The notes under the pieces were generated by a model. The model was not told the origin of the DNA, ran no database searches, and saw only the letters and a program-made list of their open reading frames with translations. From Paulinella micropora (lineage: Eukaryota > Cercozoa > Imbricatea > Euglyphida), in NCBI GenBank assembly GCA_009731375.1, contig BJOX01000117.1, positions 456,969 through 520,968 of the forward strand: 64,000 bases of DNA. The letters are read 5' to 3'. Positions 24,127 through 36,424 of this stretch are shown piece by piece (the first letter of the stretch is position 1; each line of letters starts with the position of its first letter). Position numbers and translations under genes: made by a program.

Positions 24127-26460
24127 GAAGCTGTCAAAGCGTTTGGGCGGGTTCGGCGGTCCAAAGCTTCTGCTCCTGTTCGGAAGCTCGATGGCACTCT
24201 GGCATGCACACTCCGGGAAAAACTACAAGAATGGGAAGAATACCGCCGACGTATGGTGGTCCCCAAAGAAAACCAGTTTTTGGAGGATGCATGTGTAGAG
24301 GAAGTCGGTTCCGATGAGGAAGCAGCGCGGATTGAGCCCGAGCGGAAGGCCCGCGAAACCTTCCAGTATAACGACAACCTGCGCGACCAATTCGAGGCCA
24401 TGGCGCAAGCCGAGGAGATCCGGACTGAGACGGGCCCGCTGGACTATGATTACACCGAGAAGGAAGTGGAGCTCTGCCAGGAAAATCTCCAGAATCACAA
24501 AGCGTGCTCACCGGATAAGATCAAGAACGAGATGCTCAAGTACGGAGGCACGCGGATTGTGAGCTTTCTGGTGCGCTTCTTCAACTGGTTGAAATCGTGC
24601 GAATACACCCCCAGCGACTGGGGCAAAGCGATTATCGTCAACATCCCAAAAGGAGGCGACCCAACCGATCCGGAAAATTGGAGAGACATCGCGATTCTGA
24701 GCTGTCTGGGTAAGATGTATCTGTCCCTTATGGCGGCGAGGCTTACGGCTTTCATCGATCAGCCGGGCAGGCTTCGCCCAGAGCAGGGTGGGTTCCAGCC
24801 AAAACGTGGTACGGGGGACCAGATTTTTGTCCTTAAGGAGCGTCTGCGCCTTAGACAACAAGCTGGCCTCCGTTCTTTCGTTTTGTTCGTGGATCTGAGA
24901 AAGGCATTCCCTACGGTTTGGCGGGCCGGGTTGTTTCAGAGGCTAACCCAGATGGGGGTACAGGGCAAGTTCTATCGCATTCTGCGGCGTTTTTACCGAA
25001 GAACGTCATCGCGAGTGCTAGTCGATGGCGAACTCACTGGTGAAGTGCTGGAAGAGATGGGAGTTCAGCAAGGGTCGCCGTTGTCACCGTCGCTGTTCAA
25101 CGTCTTCATGGATGAGCTAACGGTCCGAATCGCGAAAGAGTTGGAGATCGAGGACCTCAACCGCATCGAAGACATACGGACCCTGCTTTACGCCGACGAC
25201 GTTGCGGTAATTGCGCATAGTGTCACGGAGCTTCAACAGATTGTAAATGTCGTGGCGACATTCGTGGAGGACTATCGGCTTGAAATCAACCTGAAACCGG
25301 GCAAGACGGAAGTCATGCCGATATACGGGCACGCCAAGTCAAAAAAGTCGCCCCCATGCGTGAGGTTCCGGGGCAAGGTTCTCAACGTCACCGACCACTA
25401 CAAATACCTGGGAGTTCTGCTCACGGACACCCTCTCCGATAAACCGCAAGCGAAGCGGGCGGCGGAAATCACTGTAGCGGGAACGGCTGCCTGCTACCCC
25501 CTCTGGATTGCCCATGAAGTTCCAGCGCGTCTTCGGCTGATGAATTGGCAGCAAATGGTTGGCGCAAAGTTGCTTTACGCATCGGCTTTTTGGGATCTGC
25601 CGGGCGCCAACAAGCTGAGTAAGCTGGAGGGCGCGTTGGTAGCGCCCCTGCGGGTCATCTTGGGTGTTGGTACGCGCACAAGCGGCTGCATCACCAGGGG
25701 TTTAGGCCGCACGCCGAGTTTTAGCATCCTTGCCAAGGCGGCCCGGCTTCGGTTCCTAGGGCGCATCGAGTTACTGGGCAACACAGCGCTAACACGCAGG
25801 CTTTACAACACGGGTCGGTGCAAATGGAAGGAAGATACGGAAAATTTGATCTTAGCAGATCACAGGCTGCGGGAGGGCTTGGATGCGCTCAAGCGGGTCG
25901 TGAACGAAGATGGCACGGTAGATGATAAGGACTGGCGGGCCGCTCTGGCGAACTGGAACGAGGGGGTAAAGCAATGGTCTGTCCGGCAGGAAGTAGCTGG
26001 CTGGGAGCGGCAGGCTAAGCCCTCTGATGGGCTTAGGGTGCTGCTTAGCCAGATGTCTTCCCGCTCTGCTTTCCCACGTTGGCGGGCGCTGGAGGGGGGA
26101 AGTCACAACCTTATCAGAAGGCGATTGTTGAGCTGCAACAATCGCCTTCGCCTCTACCGATCCAAATTTGGCTCATGCTCGCCGGACTGCTCAAGCTGTT
26201 TCGCCTTGTGTGGCACTGAGGTTAACGAGTCGTTACATCACTTCCTGCTGCATTGCCCAACGTTTGCGAGCTCTCGTGAGGCACTGTTTAAGATTATCGA
26301 TGAGGCGCAAGCCCGGCAGCCCCTCATGCTGAATCGAGGAAGGCTTTTTCACAGAGAACTGCGGGAGGCGGAGGAGATGAGGCTCTTCAAAGAGGAATTG
26401 CTTCAGGGGGAGGATGAAAAGATGGCGGCGATGCTCGGCGTTTTGTTTATCCGTCCCAGA
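24127..26460 (+). pseudogene. LINE reverse transcriptase and zinc knuckle
   Basis: Frame 1, continuous with the endonuclease apart from the TAG. Numbering from the ATG at 24253: NWRDIAILS (RT block 2), EQGGFQPKRGTGDQIF (block 3), FVLFVDLRKAF with catalytic Asp214 (block 4), GVQQGSPLSPSLFNVFMDEL (block 5), LLYADDVAV with the Asp pair at 315-316, INLKPGKTEVM and YKYLGVLL (blocks 7 and 8). All three catalytic Asp are intact; the usual Asp after KAF is Pro. At 642-668 a Cys/His cluster (CSPDCSSC ... HHFLLHC) fits the C-terminal zinc knuckle of many LINEs. The domain copies element RNA at the nicked target. After about 26450 this frame turns into a G-rich shadow. Confidence 0.9.
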
Positions 26461-26584
26461 AGAGGTGGAGGAGTTAGGAAGGTTTGTTGCCACCATCTGG
26501 AAGGAGTGGGAGGAGTTGGAGGCGCAGATCAGGGAGGCAGAGGGGGCGGAGGAGGAGGAGGTGATCGACCTCACAGCCGTTTAG
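26461..26584 (+). pseudogene. LINE ORF, C-terminal tail in frame 2
   Basis: EEVEELGRFVATIWKEWEEL and a following acidic stretch ending VIDLTAV are read in frame 2, ending at TAG 26582-26584. The helical, acidic character looks like the natural C terminus after the zinc knuckle. A frameshift between about 26440 and 26470 separates it from the RT frame, whose own continuation (GVGGVGG) is low-complexity. Confidence 0.6.
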
Positions 26585-26934
26585 GAGGTGGGTAGAAGGA
26601 GGGGAAGGCCTAGTCAGGTAGAATGTCTGGCTAGATCTGTTGTAGGTGGAGGTCAGCGCAGCGTCGCGGACTTCTTCTCGGCAGATAACTCCTCTCACTC
26701 CTTGCACCCACTTGCACATGCACAGCACGCTCATTTGCACATTGCACTGCCAGTCNNNNNNNNNNGCACCCACTTGCACATGCACAGCACGCTCGTTTGC
26801 ACATGCACAGCACGCTCGTTTGCACATTGCACCGCCAGTCGAGTCTTTGGAGCGGAGCCGCGTCACCGAACGGCCCCGTGCTATCAATGGAGGCACATGT
26901 CCGACAGGATCAAAGGCCAATTGACTGATAAGTC

Positions 26935-26983
<49 letters not shown>
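26585..26983 (+). repeat. LINE 3' UTR with small tandem repeat and (TTA)n tail
   Basis: Contains copies of a unit of about 23 bp (CACATGCACAGCACGCTCGT) on both sides of a 10-N gap (26756-26765), then about 100 bp of unique sequence ending CAATTGACTGATAAGTCTAT, directly followed by (TTA)n at 26936-26983. The terminal motif resembles the ends before (TTA)n at 17.5, 20.2 and 20.4 kb. Confidence 0.7.
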
Positions 26984-27375
26984 GCTACTACTACCACCAC
27001 GAATACCAAAACTCCTACTGCTACTACTACTACTACTGCTGCTGCTACTACTACTACTGCTGCTGCTTTTACTACTACTACTACTACCGTCCTTTCAGGA
27101 TTCATTAAAATATGTAATCAGGATCAGCTGTCGACCGTCACCCGTCCCGGCACCCCCTCGGTGAGCCCTCCCGAAACCCGTCCCGGACCTGTTCCTGACC
27201 CGTCCCGGAACCCGTCCTTTCAGGATTCATTACAAATATGTAATCAGGATCAGCTGTCGACAGTCACCCGTCCCGGGCCCCCCTCGGTGACCCCTCCCGA
27301 AACCCGTCCCGGAACCTGTCCTTTCAGGATTCTTCCTTAAAATATGTAATCAGGATCAGCTGTGAGCGGTCTAGT
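26984..27375 (+). repeat. (CTA)n and GC-rich minisatellite, detached unit
   Basis: Same order as the end of the 14-19 kb higher-order units: ACGAATACCAAAACTCC, (CTA)n with GCT, then the TTCAGGATTCATTA core at about 27093, 27217 and a partial at 27325. The octamer array is absent here. Confidence 0.85.
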
Positions 27376-27497
27376 ATATTCTGAGAAAGATTACTGAGAT
27401 AATTTCAAAGTCTATCCTTGACCTCACCAAGACCCCTCCCGGGACCCAATGATTCATGGTTAATCATGATGATGATGACGATAATAATAATAATAAC

Positions 27498-27561
<64 letters not shown>

Positions 27562-27685
27562 GTAATAATAGTAATTATTATTATTATTAAATAATAATAA
27601 TAATAATAATGATAATAATAATGATAATAATAACAATAATAATAATAATAATGATAATAATAATGATAATAATAATGATAATAAC

Positions 27686-27741
<56 letters not shown>

Positions 27742-27760
27742 TAATAATAATGATAATAAC

Positions 27761-27795
<35 letters not shown>

Positions 27796-27854
27796 CAACA
27801 ATAATAATAATAATAATGATAATAATGATAATAATGATAATAATAATAATAATA

Positions 27855-27924
<70 letters not shown>

Positions 27925-27950
27925 TAACAATAGTAATAAAGAGGTACAAT
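27376..27950 (+). repeat. (ATA/ATG)n flanked by a short direct repeat
   Basis: About 85 bp of unique DNA, then 27461-27945 (ATA)n with regular ATG and ACA variants. The array is bounded on both sides by AATGATTCATGGTTAATCA (about 27448 and 27948). Confidence 0.85.
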
Positions 27951-27959
27951 GATTCATGG

Positions 27960-28250
27960 TTAATCAGTATCTGATTCAGGAGGTGCGGCACTGCTAACAC
28001 GCCTAAGTCTTCTTCTTTTCCGACTCCCTTGATGTCCAGGCACCGGTTCCCCCATGTTCTCATCTCCTTTCCTTCCACGCTTAGGCACCGGTTCCCCCAT
28101 GTTGTTAGGGTTGCTGGAGCTGGGTGGCGCGCCGGGGCGTGCTAGGCTAAGCCTTGCAGGCCCCCCCGCCTTCCGAGTGGTATGTATTGGGAGCCTGGCG
28201 CCGACCGTGAGCATCTGTGCAACGCAATCCACATACAGATTTATATGTTT
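27960..28250 (-). other. Possible coding remnant, C terminus
   Basis: A minus-strand frame reads from about 28250 to a stop at 27960, ending in RKRRRLRRVSSAAPPESDTD. It contains two NMGEPVP repeats and a basic cluster, with complexity unlike the surrounding microsatellites. The frame upstream is lost in (CATA)n. It could be the tail of a gene or mobile-element ORF, or chance; no family recognised. Confidence 0.3.
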
Positions 28251-28253
28251 GTG

Positions 28254-28300
28254 CAGACATATATATCCCACATACATACATACATACATGCATACGTACA

Positions 28301-28331
<31 letters not shown>

Positions 28332-28759
28332 GTAAGTACAAAGCATGCATACATACATGCATGCGCGGTTACATACAATATTGCATACATACGTACATAC
28401 ATACATACATACAATATTACATACATGCATACATACACACATACATAAACACATACAATATTACACACATACATACATACATACATACGTACGTACCTGC
28501 ATACCTACATATATATACCTACAATCATACCTACATGCCCACATACCTACATACATAATACATACATACACATTTGCATACCTACATACCTACATACCGA
28601 CATACATACATGCATACATACAGACATAGTAAATACAGACATGCAGACATACATACACACACATACATATATACATAAGTACATACATACATACATAACA
28701 TACATGCATACATACATGCATACATATATTACTACTACTACTACTACTACTACTACTAG

Positions 28760-28815
<56 letters not shown>

Positions 28816-29010
28816 GTACTACTAGTACTACTACATACATACATACATACATACATACATACATGCATGCATACATTTACATACATACATACATACATAC
28901 ACACACATACATATGTACATATGTACATACATACATACATACATACATATATACATACATACATACATACATACATACACACATACATACATACATACAT
29001 ACATACATAG
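28254..29010 (+). repeat. (CATA)n with a central (CTA)n
   Basis: CATA arrays with GCATA and ACGTA variants at 28254-28730 and 28835-29010, with (CTA)n at 28730-28834. No gene. Confidence 0.9.
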
Positions 29011-29090
29011 TATTACATACAGACAAAGAAGAGAACAACGTTACCAGATATACAAAAAAAAAGCGAACAGAATTTAATCACAAATTGTTT

Positions 29091-29121
<31 letters not shown>

Positions 29122-29540
29122 TACACACACACACATATATATATTATTATACAGAGGGTTAGCAAGGTTTGAAAATCAGGGCACCTGGCTTTTCAATTTA
29201 GGGCACCTAGACTGCACATAGACATCAGAATTTTAGGGCACCTAGAATGTAAAATGTGAAAAGTATATGAAAAACCAGGGCACCTGACATAAGAATTTAG
29301 GACACCTAGGTGCCCTAGGTGCCCCTGTTGCTATGGCGTCAGGTGTTCTATTCAATATGGCGAGCAAATAAAGAAAGAAAGAGAGCAAGTAAAGAAAGAA
29401 ATGATAATCCTCGAAGGCAGGACAGGTGTCAGGCAAGACAGCGTCTAAATAAACGAATTTGATGTCGGGACTTCCAGCTAGCTGGAAGTCCCGTGTGGAC
29501 AGGTTCTGCATTGGTCAGAATCACAAATCGACCATACGCA
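29011..29540. other. Unique block with GGGCACCT repeats
   Basis: (CA)n at 29088-29140, then about 180 bp in which GGGCACCT or a one-base variant occurs about eight times between 29180 and 29325, then about 200 bp of unique DNA. No domain-bearing frame. Confidence 0.6.
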
Positions 29541-29612
29541 TACATGGTACGTATACTCGGCAGGCAGGTAGGCAGGTAGGTGGGTAGGTGGGCAGGTAAG
29601 TAGGTAGGTAGG

Positions 29613-29681
<69 letters not shown>

Positions 29682-29723
29682 GTAGGTAGGTAGGTAGGTA
29701 GGCAGGGAGGTAGGTAGGTAGGT

Positions 29724-29801
<78 letters not shown>

Positions 29802-30354
29802 TGATAGATAGATTGATAGATTGATAGATAGATAGATAGATAGAGATAGATAGATAGATAGATAGATATAGATATAGATATAGATATAGATAGATGGATG
29901 GATAGATGGATCGATAGATAGGTAGATAGGTAGACATACGGATAGATGGTTTCAGGTTTGTGACAAGACCTTTGACCCACAAATCGAATCCTCGAGGGAC
30001 TCCTGCACGGCAAAATATGTAAAAATGAATGCATTTCAAGTACTACAGTTCTTCTTGAGATTTTAGTGAAGAAAAAAAAAAAAAGCATCGAAATGCTACC
30101 TACCTAACTAACTACCTACCTACCTACCTAACACCTACCTACATACACCTACCTACCTACCTAACCTAACTACCTGCCTACTTACCTACCCGCCTACCTA
30201 CCTACCCGCCCAACTACCTACCTACCTACCTACCTACCTACCTATTACCTACCAACCTATGTATGTATGTATGTATGTATGTATGTATGTATATATGTAT
30301 GCATGTATGTATGTATGTGTGTATGTATATGTATGTACATAATGTAATGTAATG
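29541..30354. repeat. GGTA/GATA array, unique block, (CCTA)n and (TATG)n
   Basis: 29541-29935 GGTA and GATA tetramers, 29936-30085 unique, 30090-30245 CCTA tetramers, 30257-30340 TATG tetramers. Confidence 0.85.
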
Positions 30355-30644
30355 TAAATGTTGCATGTTGCATGTTGCGTGTTGCATGTTGCGTGTTGCG
30401 TGTTTAATGTTGCATGTTGCGTGTTTAATGTTGCATGTTGCATGTTGCATGTTCAATGTTGCTTGTTTAATGTTGCATGTTCAATATTGCATGTTGCATG
30501 TTGCATGTTTAATGTTGCATGTTTAATTTTGCATGTTTAATGTTTAATGTTTAATGTTTAATGTTTAATGTTGCATGTTTAATGTTTAATGTTAATGCTA
30601 ATGTAATGTATGTATGGAGAGAGGGAGAGAGGGAGAGCGTAAGA

Positions 30645-30698
<54 letters not shown>
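30355..30698 (+). repeat. (TGTTGCATGTTTAA)n and poly-G
   Basis: 7-8 bp TGTTGCA/TGTTTAA units to about 30600, then GAGA-rich DNA and about 50 G at the gap edge. Confidence 0.85.
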
Positions 30699-31069
30699 NN
30701 NNNNNNNNNNNNNNNNNNNNNNNNNNNNNNNNNNNNNNNNNNNNNNNNNNNNNNNNNNNNNNNNNNNNNNNNNNNNNNNNNNNNNNNNNNNNNNNNNNNN
30801 NNNNNNNNNNNNNNNNNNNNNNNNNNNNNNNNNNNNNNNNNNNNNNNNNNNNNNNNNNNNNNNNNNNNNNNNNNNNNNNNNNNNNNNNNNNNNNNNNNNN
30901 NNNNNNNNNNNNNNNNNNNNNNNNNNNNNNNNNNNNNNNNNNNNNNNNNNNNNNNNNNNNNNNNNNNNNNNNNNNNNNNNNNNNNNNNNNNNNNNNNNNN
31001 NNNNNNNNNNNNNNNNNNNNNNNNNNNNNNNNNNNNNNNNNNNNNNNNNNNNNNNNNNNNNNNNNNNNN
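30699..31069. other. Assembly gap
   Basis: 371 N, with poly-G on the left and (GAGG)n on the right. Confidence 0.99.
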
Positions 31070-31312
31070 GAGGGAGGGAGGGCGGGGGGGAGGGAGGGAG
31101 GGAGGGAGGGCGGCAGATGGAGAGGGAGAGAGGGAGAGAAAGCGACTGCGGGGAGAGGGAGGGAGAGAGGGAGGGAGGGAGAGAGGGAGGGAGGGAGAGA
31201 AGGAGAAAGGGAGAGAGGGAGGACTGGGAGAGAGGGTGGGCGAGAGGGAGGGAGGGAGACTAGGAGAGAGGGTGGGCGAGAGGGAGAGGGAGGGAGAGAG
31301 GAAGAGAGGGAG
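31070..31312 (+). repeat. (GAGG/GAGA)n purine tract
   Basis: G/A-rich tetramer repeats with rare C and T. Confidence 0.85.
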
Positions 31313-32020
31313 ATGCATGTAATATGCATGTATGCATGTAATATGCATGTATGCATGTAATATGCATGTATGCATGTAATATGCATGTATGCATGAATGC
31401 ATGTAATATGCATGTATGCATGTAATATGCATGTGTAATATGCATGTATGCATGTAATATGCATGTAAGCATGTAATATGCATGTAACATGCATGTATGC
31501 ATGTATGCATGTAATATGCATGTATGCATGTAATATGCATGTAATATGCATGTATGCATGTAATATGCATGTATGCATGTAATATGCATGTATGCATGTA
31601 ATATGCATGTAATATGCATGTAATAGGCATGTAATATGCATGTATGCATGTAATATGCATGTATGCATGTAATATGCATGTATGCATTGTATGCACTGTA
31701 TGCATGCATGCATGCATGTATGCATGTATGCATGTAATACATGCATGTATGCATGTATGCATGTAATTGCATGTACATGTAATTGCATGTAAGCATGTAT
31801 GCATGTGTGCATGTATGCATGCATGCATGCATGCATGTATGTATGCACATACTTGCATGCATGCATGCATGCATACATATGCATGCATGCATGCATGCAT
31901 GCATACATATGCATGCATGCATTATTTATGTATGCATGCATGCATGTATGCATGCATGCATACACATGTATGCATGCATGCATACACATGTATGCATGCA
32001 TGCATGTATGCATGTATGCA
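31313..32020 (+). repeat. ATGCATGT octamer array
   Basis: ATGCATGT(A) repeats with ATGTAATATGC variants. This is the reverse-complement form of the arrays at 14-18 kb and 32.9-35.0 kb. Confidence 0.9.
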
Positions 32021-32924
32021 TTCCATTAAAAAATTTTTTTTTTTTAAAAAAAAAAGGGCGGGCACAGAGTAAAAGTTTTTTTTTACCAAATGCCTACTTA
32101 CATCCTTCTTTTTCATATCTACAAAAGGCAAGCGTTCTTCAGTGATTGAAAGTCGTTAGTGAATAGAAAAAAAAAGGGGGGGGGGGGGGAAAGGGGAAAA
32201 NNNNNNNNNNNNNNNNNNNNNNNNNNNNNNNNNNNNNNNNNNNNNNNNNNNNNNNNNNNNNNNNNNNNNNNNNNNNNNNNNNNNNNNNNNNNNNNNNNNN
32301 NNNNNNNNNNNNNNNNNNNNNNNNNNNNNNNNNNNNNNNNNNNNGGGGGGGGGGGGGGAAAGAGGAAAAGAATGGAGCAACCAGGGAAAAAACAAAAAGG
32401 GCAAAGCAAGAAGATGGAAAGGGGAGGTACAGAACGGAGAAGAAGGAGAAAGAGGGACACTTGAAAGGAAAAGAAAGAGAAAAGAAAAGGGAAAAGAAAA
32501 AAGTGGGAAAAGGAAGGGCGGGAGAGAGACCAGCGAACATTTAAGTCCACTTCCCGGTACGATATGACGTCCGGACCTTCACAGGTCGCTTCAACATTTA
32601 CTTAATTATGGAAATACAGCAAGGTATAATATATCACTAATCATTTCCGTTGAGAAACTATAATTTTATTGATATTATTTTGAAAACTTGCGACACGAAT
32701 CTTGGTACACGAATGTCAGTGCACTAGGATGCAGAATTGTGACGTTATCCTGACACGGTTTTCTTTAATAGTTCGCTTCATTACGATAGAGTTTATTAGT
32801 ACGACCGCAGCAAAATCACTACTGACAGGATAAAGGTAAGTTTCATTGTGTACTTGTACTACTGCCAGGACACTGATAGCCTGAAGGTTTACGCACGCAA
32901 AAAATTTATAAAGAAAAACTTTCC
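32021..32924. other. Mixed A/G-rich and unique DNA around a gap
   Basis: T- and A-runs, a gap at 32201-32344 bounded by poly-G, G/A-rich DNA to 32530, then about 390 bp of AT-rich unique DNA. No gene recognised. Confidence 0.5.
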
Positions 32925-35022
32925 CTCTACATGCATATTACATGCATACATGCATATTACATGCATACATGCATATTACATGCATACATGCATATTACAT
33001 GCATATTACATGCATACATGCATATTACATGCATACATGCATACATGCAATTACATGCAATTACATGCATACAATTGCATACATGCATACAATTGCATAC
33101 ATGCATACAATGCATACATGCATACAATTGCATACATGCATACAATTGCATACATGCATGCATTCATACATGCATGCATGCATGCATGCATACATGCATA
33201 CATGCATATAACATGCATACATGCATATTACATGCATACATGCATATTACATGCATACATGCATATTACATGCATACATGCATACATGCATACTTGCATA
33301 CATGCATATTACATGCATACATGCATATTACATGCATACATGCATATTACATGCATACATGCATACTTGCATACATGCATTCATGCATACATGCATACAT
33401 GCATATTACATGCATACATGCATATTACATGCATACATGCGTATTACATGCATGCATGCATATTACATGCAACATGCATACATGCATTCATGCATACATG
33501 CATTCATGCATACATGCATACGTGCATACATGCATACGTGCATACATGCATACGATGCATACATGCATACAATTCATACATGCATACATACATGCATACA
33601 TGCATACATGCATACATGCAATTACATGCATACATGCATACATGCATACATGCATACATGCATACAATGCATACATGCATACATGCATACATGCATACGT
33701 GCATACATGCATACATGCATACACGCATACACGCATACATGCATACATGCAATTACATGCATACATGCATATTACATGCATACATGCATGTATTACATGC
33801 ATACATGCATACATGCATACATGCAACTACATGCAATTACATGCATACATGCATACATGCATACAAATGCATACATGCGTACATGCATACATGCATACAT
33901 GCATACATGCATACGTGCATACATGCAATTACATGCACGTACATGCACGCATACAAGCATACATGCATACATGCATACATGCATAAATTGCATACATTGC
34001 ATACATTGCATACATGCATACATGCATACATGCAATTACATGCAATTACATGCATACATGCATACATGCATCATGCATAAATTGCATACATTGCATACAT
34101 GGCATACATGCATACATGCATACATGCATACAAATGCATACAAATGCATACATGCGTACATGCATACATGCATACATGCATACATGCATACATGCAATTA
34201 CATGCACGCATACATGCATACATGCATACATTGCATACATGGCATACATGCATACATGCATACACGCATGTATGCATGTATGCATACATGCATACATGCA
34301 ATTACATGCAATTACATGCATACATGCATACATGCATACATGCATACACGCATACACGCATACATGCATACATGCATACATGCATATTACATGCATACAT
34401 GCAACTACATGCAATTACATGCATACATGCATACATGCATACATGCATATACATGCATACATGCATACAATTGCATACATGCGTACATGCATACATGCAT
34501 ACATGCAATTACATGCAATTACATGCATACATGCATACATGCATAATACATGCACATATGCATACATGCATACATGCATACATGCATATAATGTATACAT
34601 GCGTACATGCATACATGCATACATGCACATTACATGCATACATGCATACATGCAATTACATGCATACATGCATGCATACATGCATACATGCATACATGCA
34701 TACAATTGCATATATGCATACATGCATACATGCATACATACATGCATACATACATGCATACATGCACACATGCATACATGCATTTTACATGCATACATGC
34801 ATATTACATGCATACATGCATACATGCATACATGCAGACATGCATACATGCATACATGCATACATGCACACATGCAGACATGCAGACATGCACACATGCA
34901 GCCATGCAGACATGCATACATGCATACAATGCATACATGCAGACATGCATACATGCAATTACATGCAATTACATGCATACATGCATACATGCATACATTT
35001 ATACATGCATACATGCATACAT
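32925..35022 (+). repeat. 2.1-kb ATGCATAC octamer array
   Basis: CATACATG repeats with interspersed CATATTACATG and GCAATTACATG variants. Because the period is 8 and the unit has no stop in any phase, frames of several hundred codons are open on both strands; none is a gene. Confidence 0.95.
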
Positions 35023-35934
35023 TTCTTTTTTTCCTTTTTTTTCACTGTTGTTCCCCTTCTTGCCTCATTACTTTATATTTAGCTCCTTACTTTCTTTTCT
35101 TGGTTTCTCTGCCCTCCATTTCCCATCTCGGTTGTCATTTTTCTTTTTAACATTTATTGTCTTGTTTTCAAGTTCTTCCCTATTTTCCACTTTCTTTGTT
35201 TTTTCTTTGATTCTTTTTTTTTTTTTTTTTTTTTTTTTAACGTGACGCTTCTGAATCACCTCCTAGCCTTAAGTATTAACAACTCCGGGTCTTCCACTGA
35301 TGATTATCATGATTAATATCTCTTCGTCTTCAAGTTCCTACGGGAGTCAATTTTTCAACTACGAGTCAGTGGCAAGTATTCAAGTGTATTATTAGTTGAA
35401 TATATAATCGGCGACATTCAAGTAATCACACGAATTATTATAATTTTTTTTCTTTTTTATAAACTTTCAAAAAGTTCTACTGAGTCTTATCAGTAAAAAA
35501 GTTCTATCTTATCATAGTTAAAAAGTTAAACTTTTTTAACTTAGTACCGTGGCACATAACTTTTTTTATATCAAGTTAATACTGGGCCTTTAACTTTCAA
35601 GTTTTATACGTTGAACTTTTTTTATATTAATACTTTCAACTTTTTTTATGCGCTTAACTTTTTTAATACAGTTTGTGATATTCAAATAACTTAACTAAGT
35701 TTGTTTTTTTTCACCACCGTGACTTAGAATTTAACTTCAATTTAGTGCCACGGTGTTGAACTTGTAGTAAACCCAAAAATAAAATGAGACAGAGAAGAAA
35801 GGAGAGCAAAACAGAGCTGAGAGGTAAAATATAGGCTAATCAAAACAAAAGCAATAGCAGTTGAAGAAAACATTTTCAAAGTTTTTTTTTTTTTTTTTTT
35901 ACCACTTACAATTTTTTTTCAAGGCAAGTTTTTT

Positions 35935-36013
<79 letters not shown>

Positions 36014-36022
36014 CTTTTTTTT
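35023..36022. other. T-rich and AT-rich DNA
   Basis: Pyrimidine-rich to 35240, then AT-rich unique DNA with many AACTTTTTT/AAAAAGTT motifs between 35440 and 35720, then poly-T. No gene seen. A gap of 117 N follows. Confidence 0.5.
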
Positions 36023-36339
36023 NNNNNNNNNNNNNNNNNNNNNNNNNNNNNNNNNNNNNNNNNNNNNNNNNNNNNNNNNNNNNNNNNNNNNNNNNNNNNN
36101 NNNNNNNNNNNNNNNNNNNNNNNNNNNNNNNNNNNNNNNGGTTCACCTCTATCAAATGTGTCTCATAACAGGATTAGGGTTAATGATCATGTCGTTGTAA
36201 TGTACTACTAACACCCGTTACTCCACCTAGACAATTTACCGGTAATTTGGTTAGCGGGGGTAGCTTCCCTAAACTCTGCGTTTGAGTGATAGATTACTTT
36301 GCATGTGACCTTCGGGTCTGGCATTAATATTAGCATTAG

Positions 36340-36424
36340 TGCATGTACTGGTGACCGGACATGTGCTGGACATGTGCCGGAGGGGTTTTGAAATTGAAAT
36401 GTCATCTGTATTCTGAATCTCGTC
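36340..36424 (-). repeat. Right terminal inverted repeat
   Basis: Reverse complement begins GACGAGATTCAGAATACAG, identical for 26 bp to 13396-13421, and continues with a TTTCAAAACCCC block and two ACATGTCC motifs, matching the left end after a ~14-bp gap. Ends exactly where copia RT sequence starts (36425). Confidence 0.75.

Larger units (their letters stand above)
20601..26983 (+). mobile_element. APE-type non-LTR retrotransposon (LINE), degenerate
   Basis: 5' region with two tandem monomers (to about 21890), a broken coding region 21943-26584 and a 3' UTR ending in (TTA)n. Domain order is N-terminal RRM-like region, apurinic-type endonuclease, reverse transcriptase, C-terminal zinc knuckle. 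Several frameshifts and one internal TAG break what was probably one ORF of about 1,550 codons. I see no RNase H domain. It lies between two (TTA)n tracts, inside the 23-kb insertion. The clade is unresolved; L1/Tx1-like or another APE clade is possible. Confidence 0.85.

Noticed and set aside
32848-35150. Frames of 200-440 codons reading M-H-T-C-I-H-A-Y
   Set aside because: An 8-bp repeat without stops is open in every phase on both strands. The peptide is purely repeat-derived.
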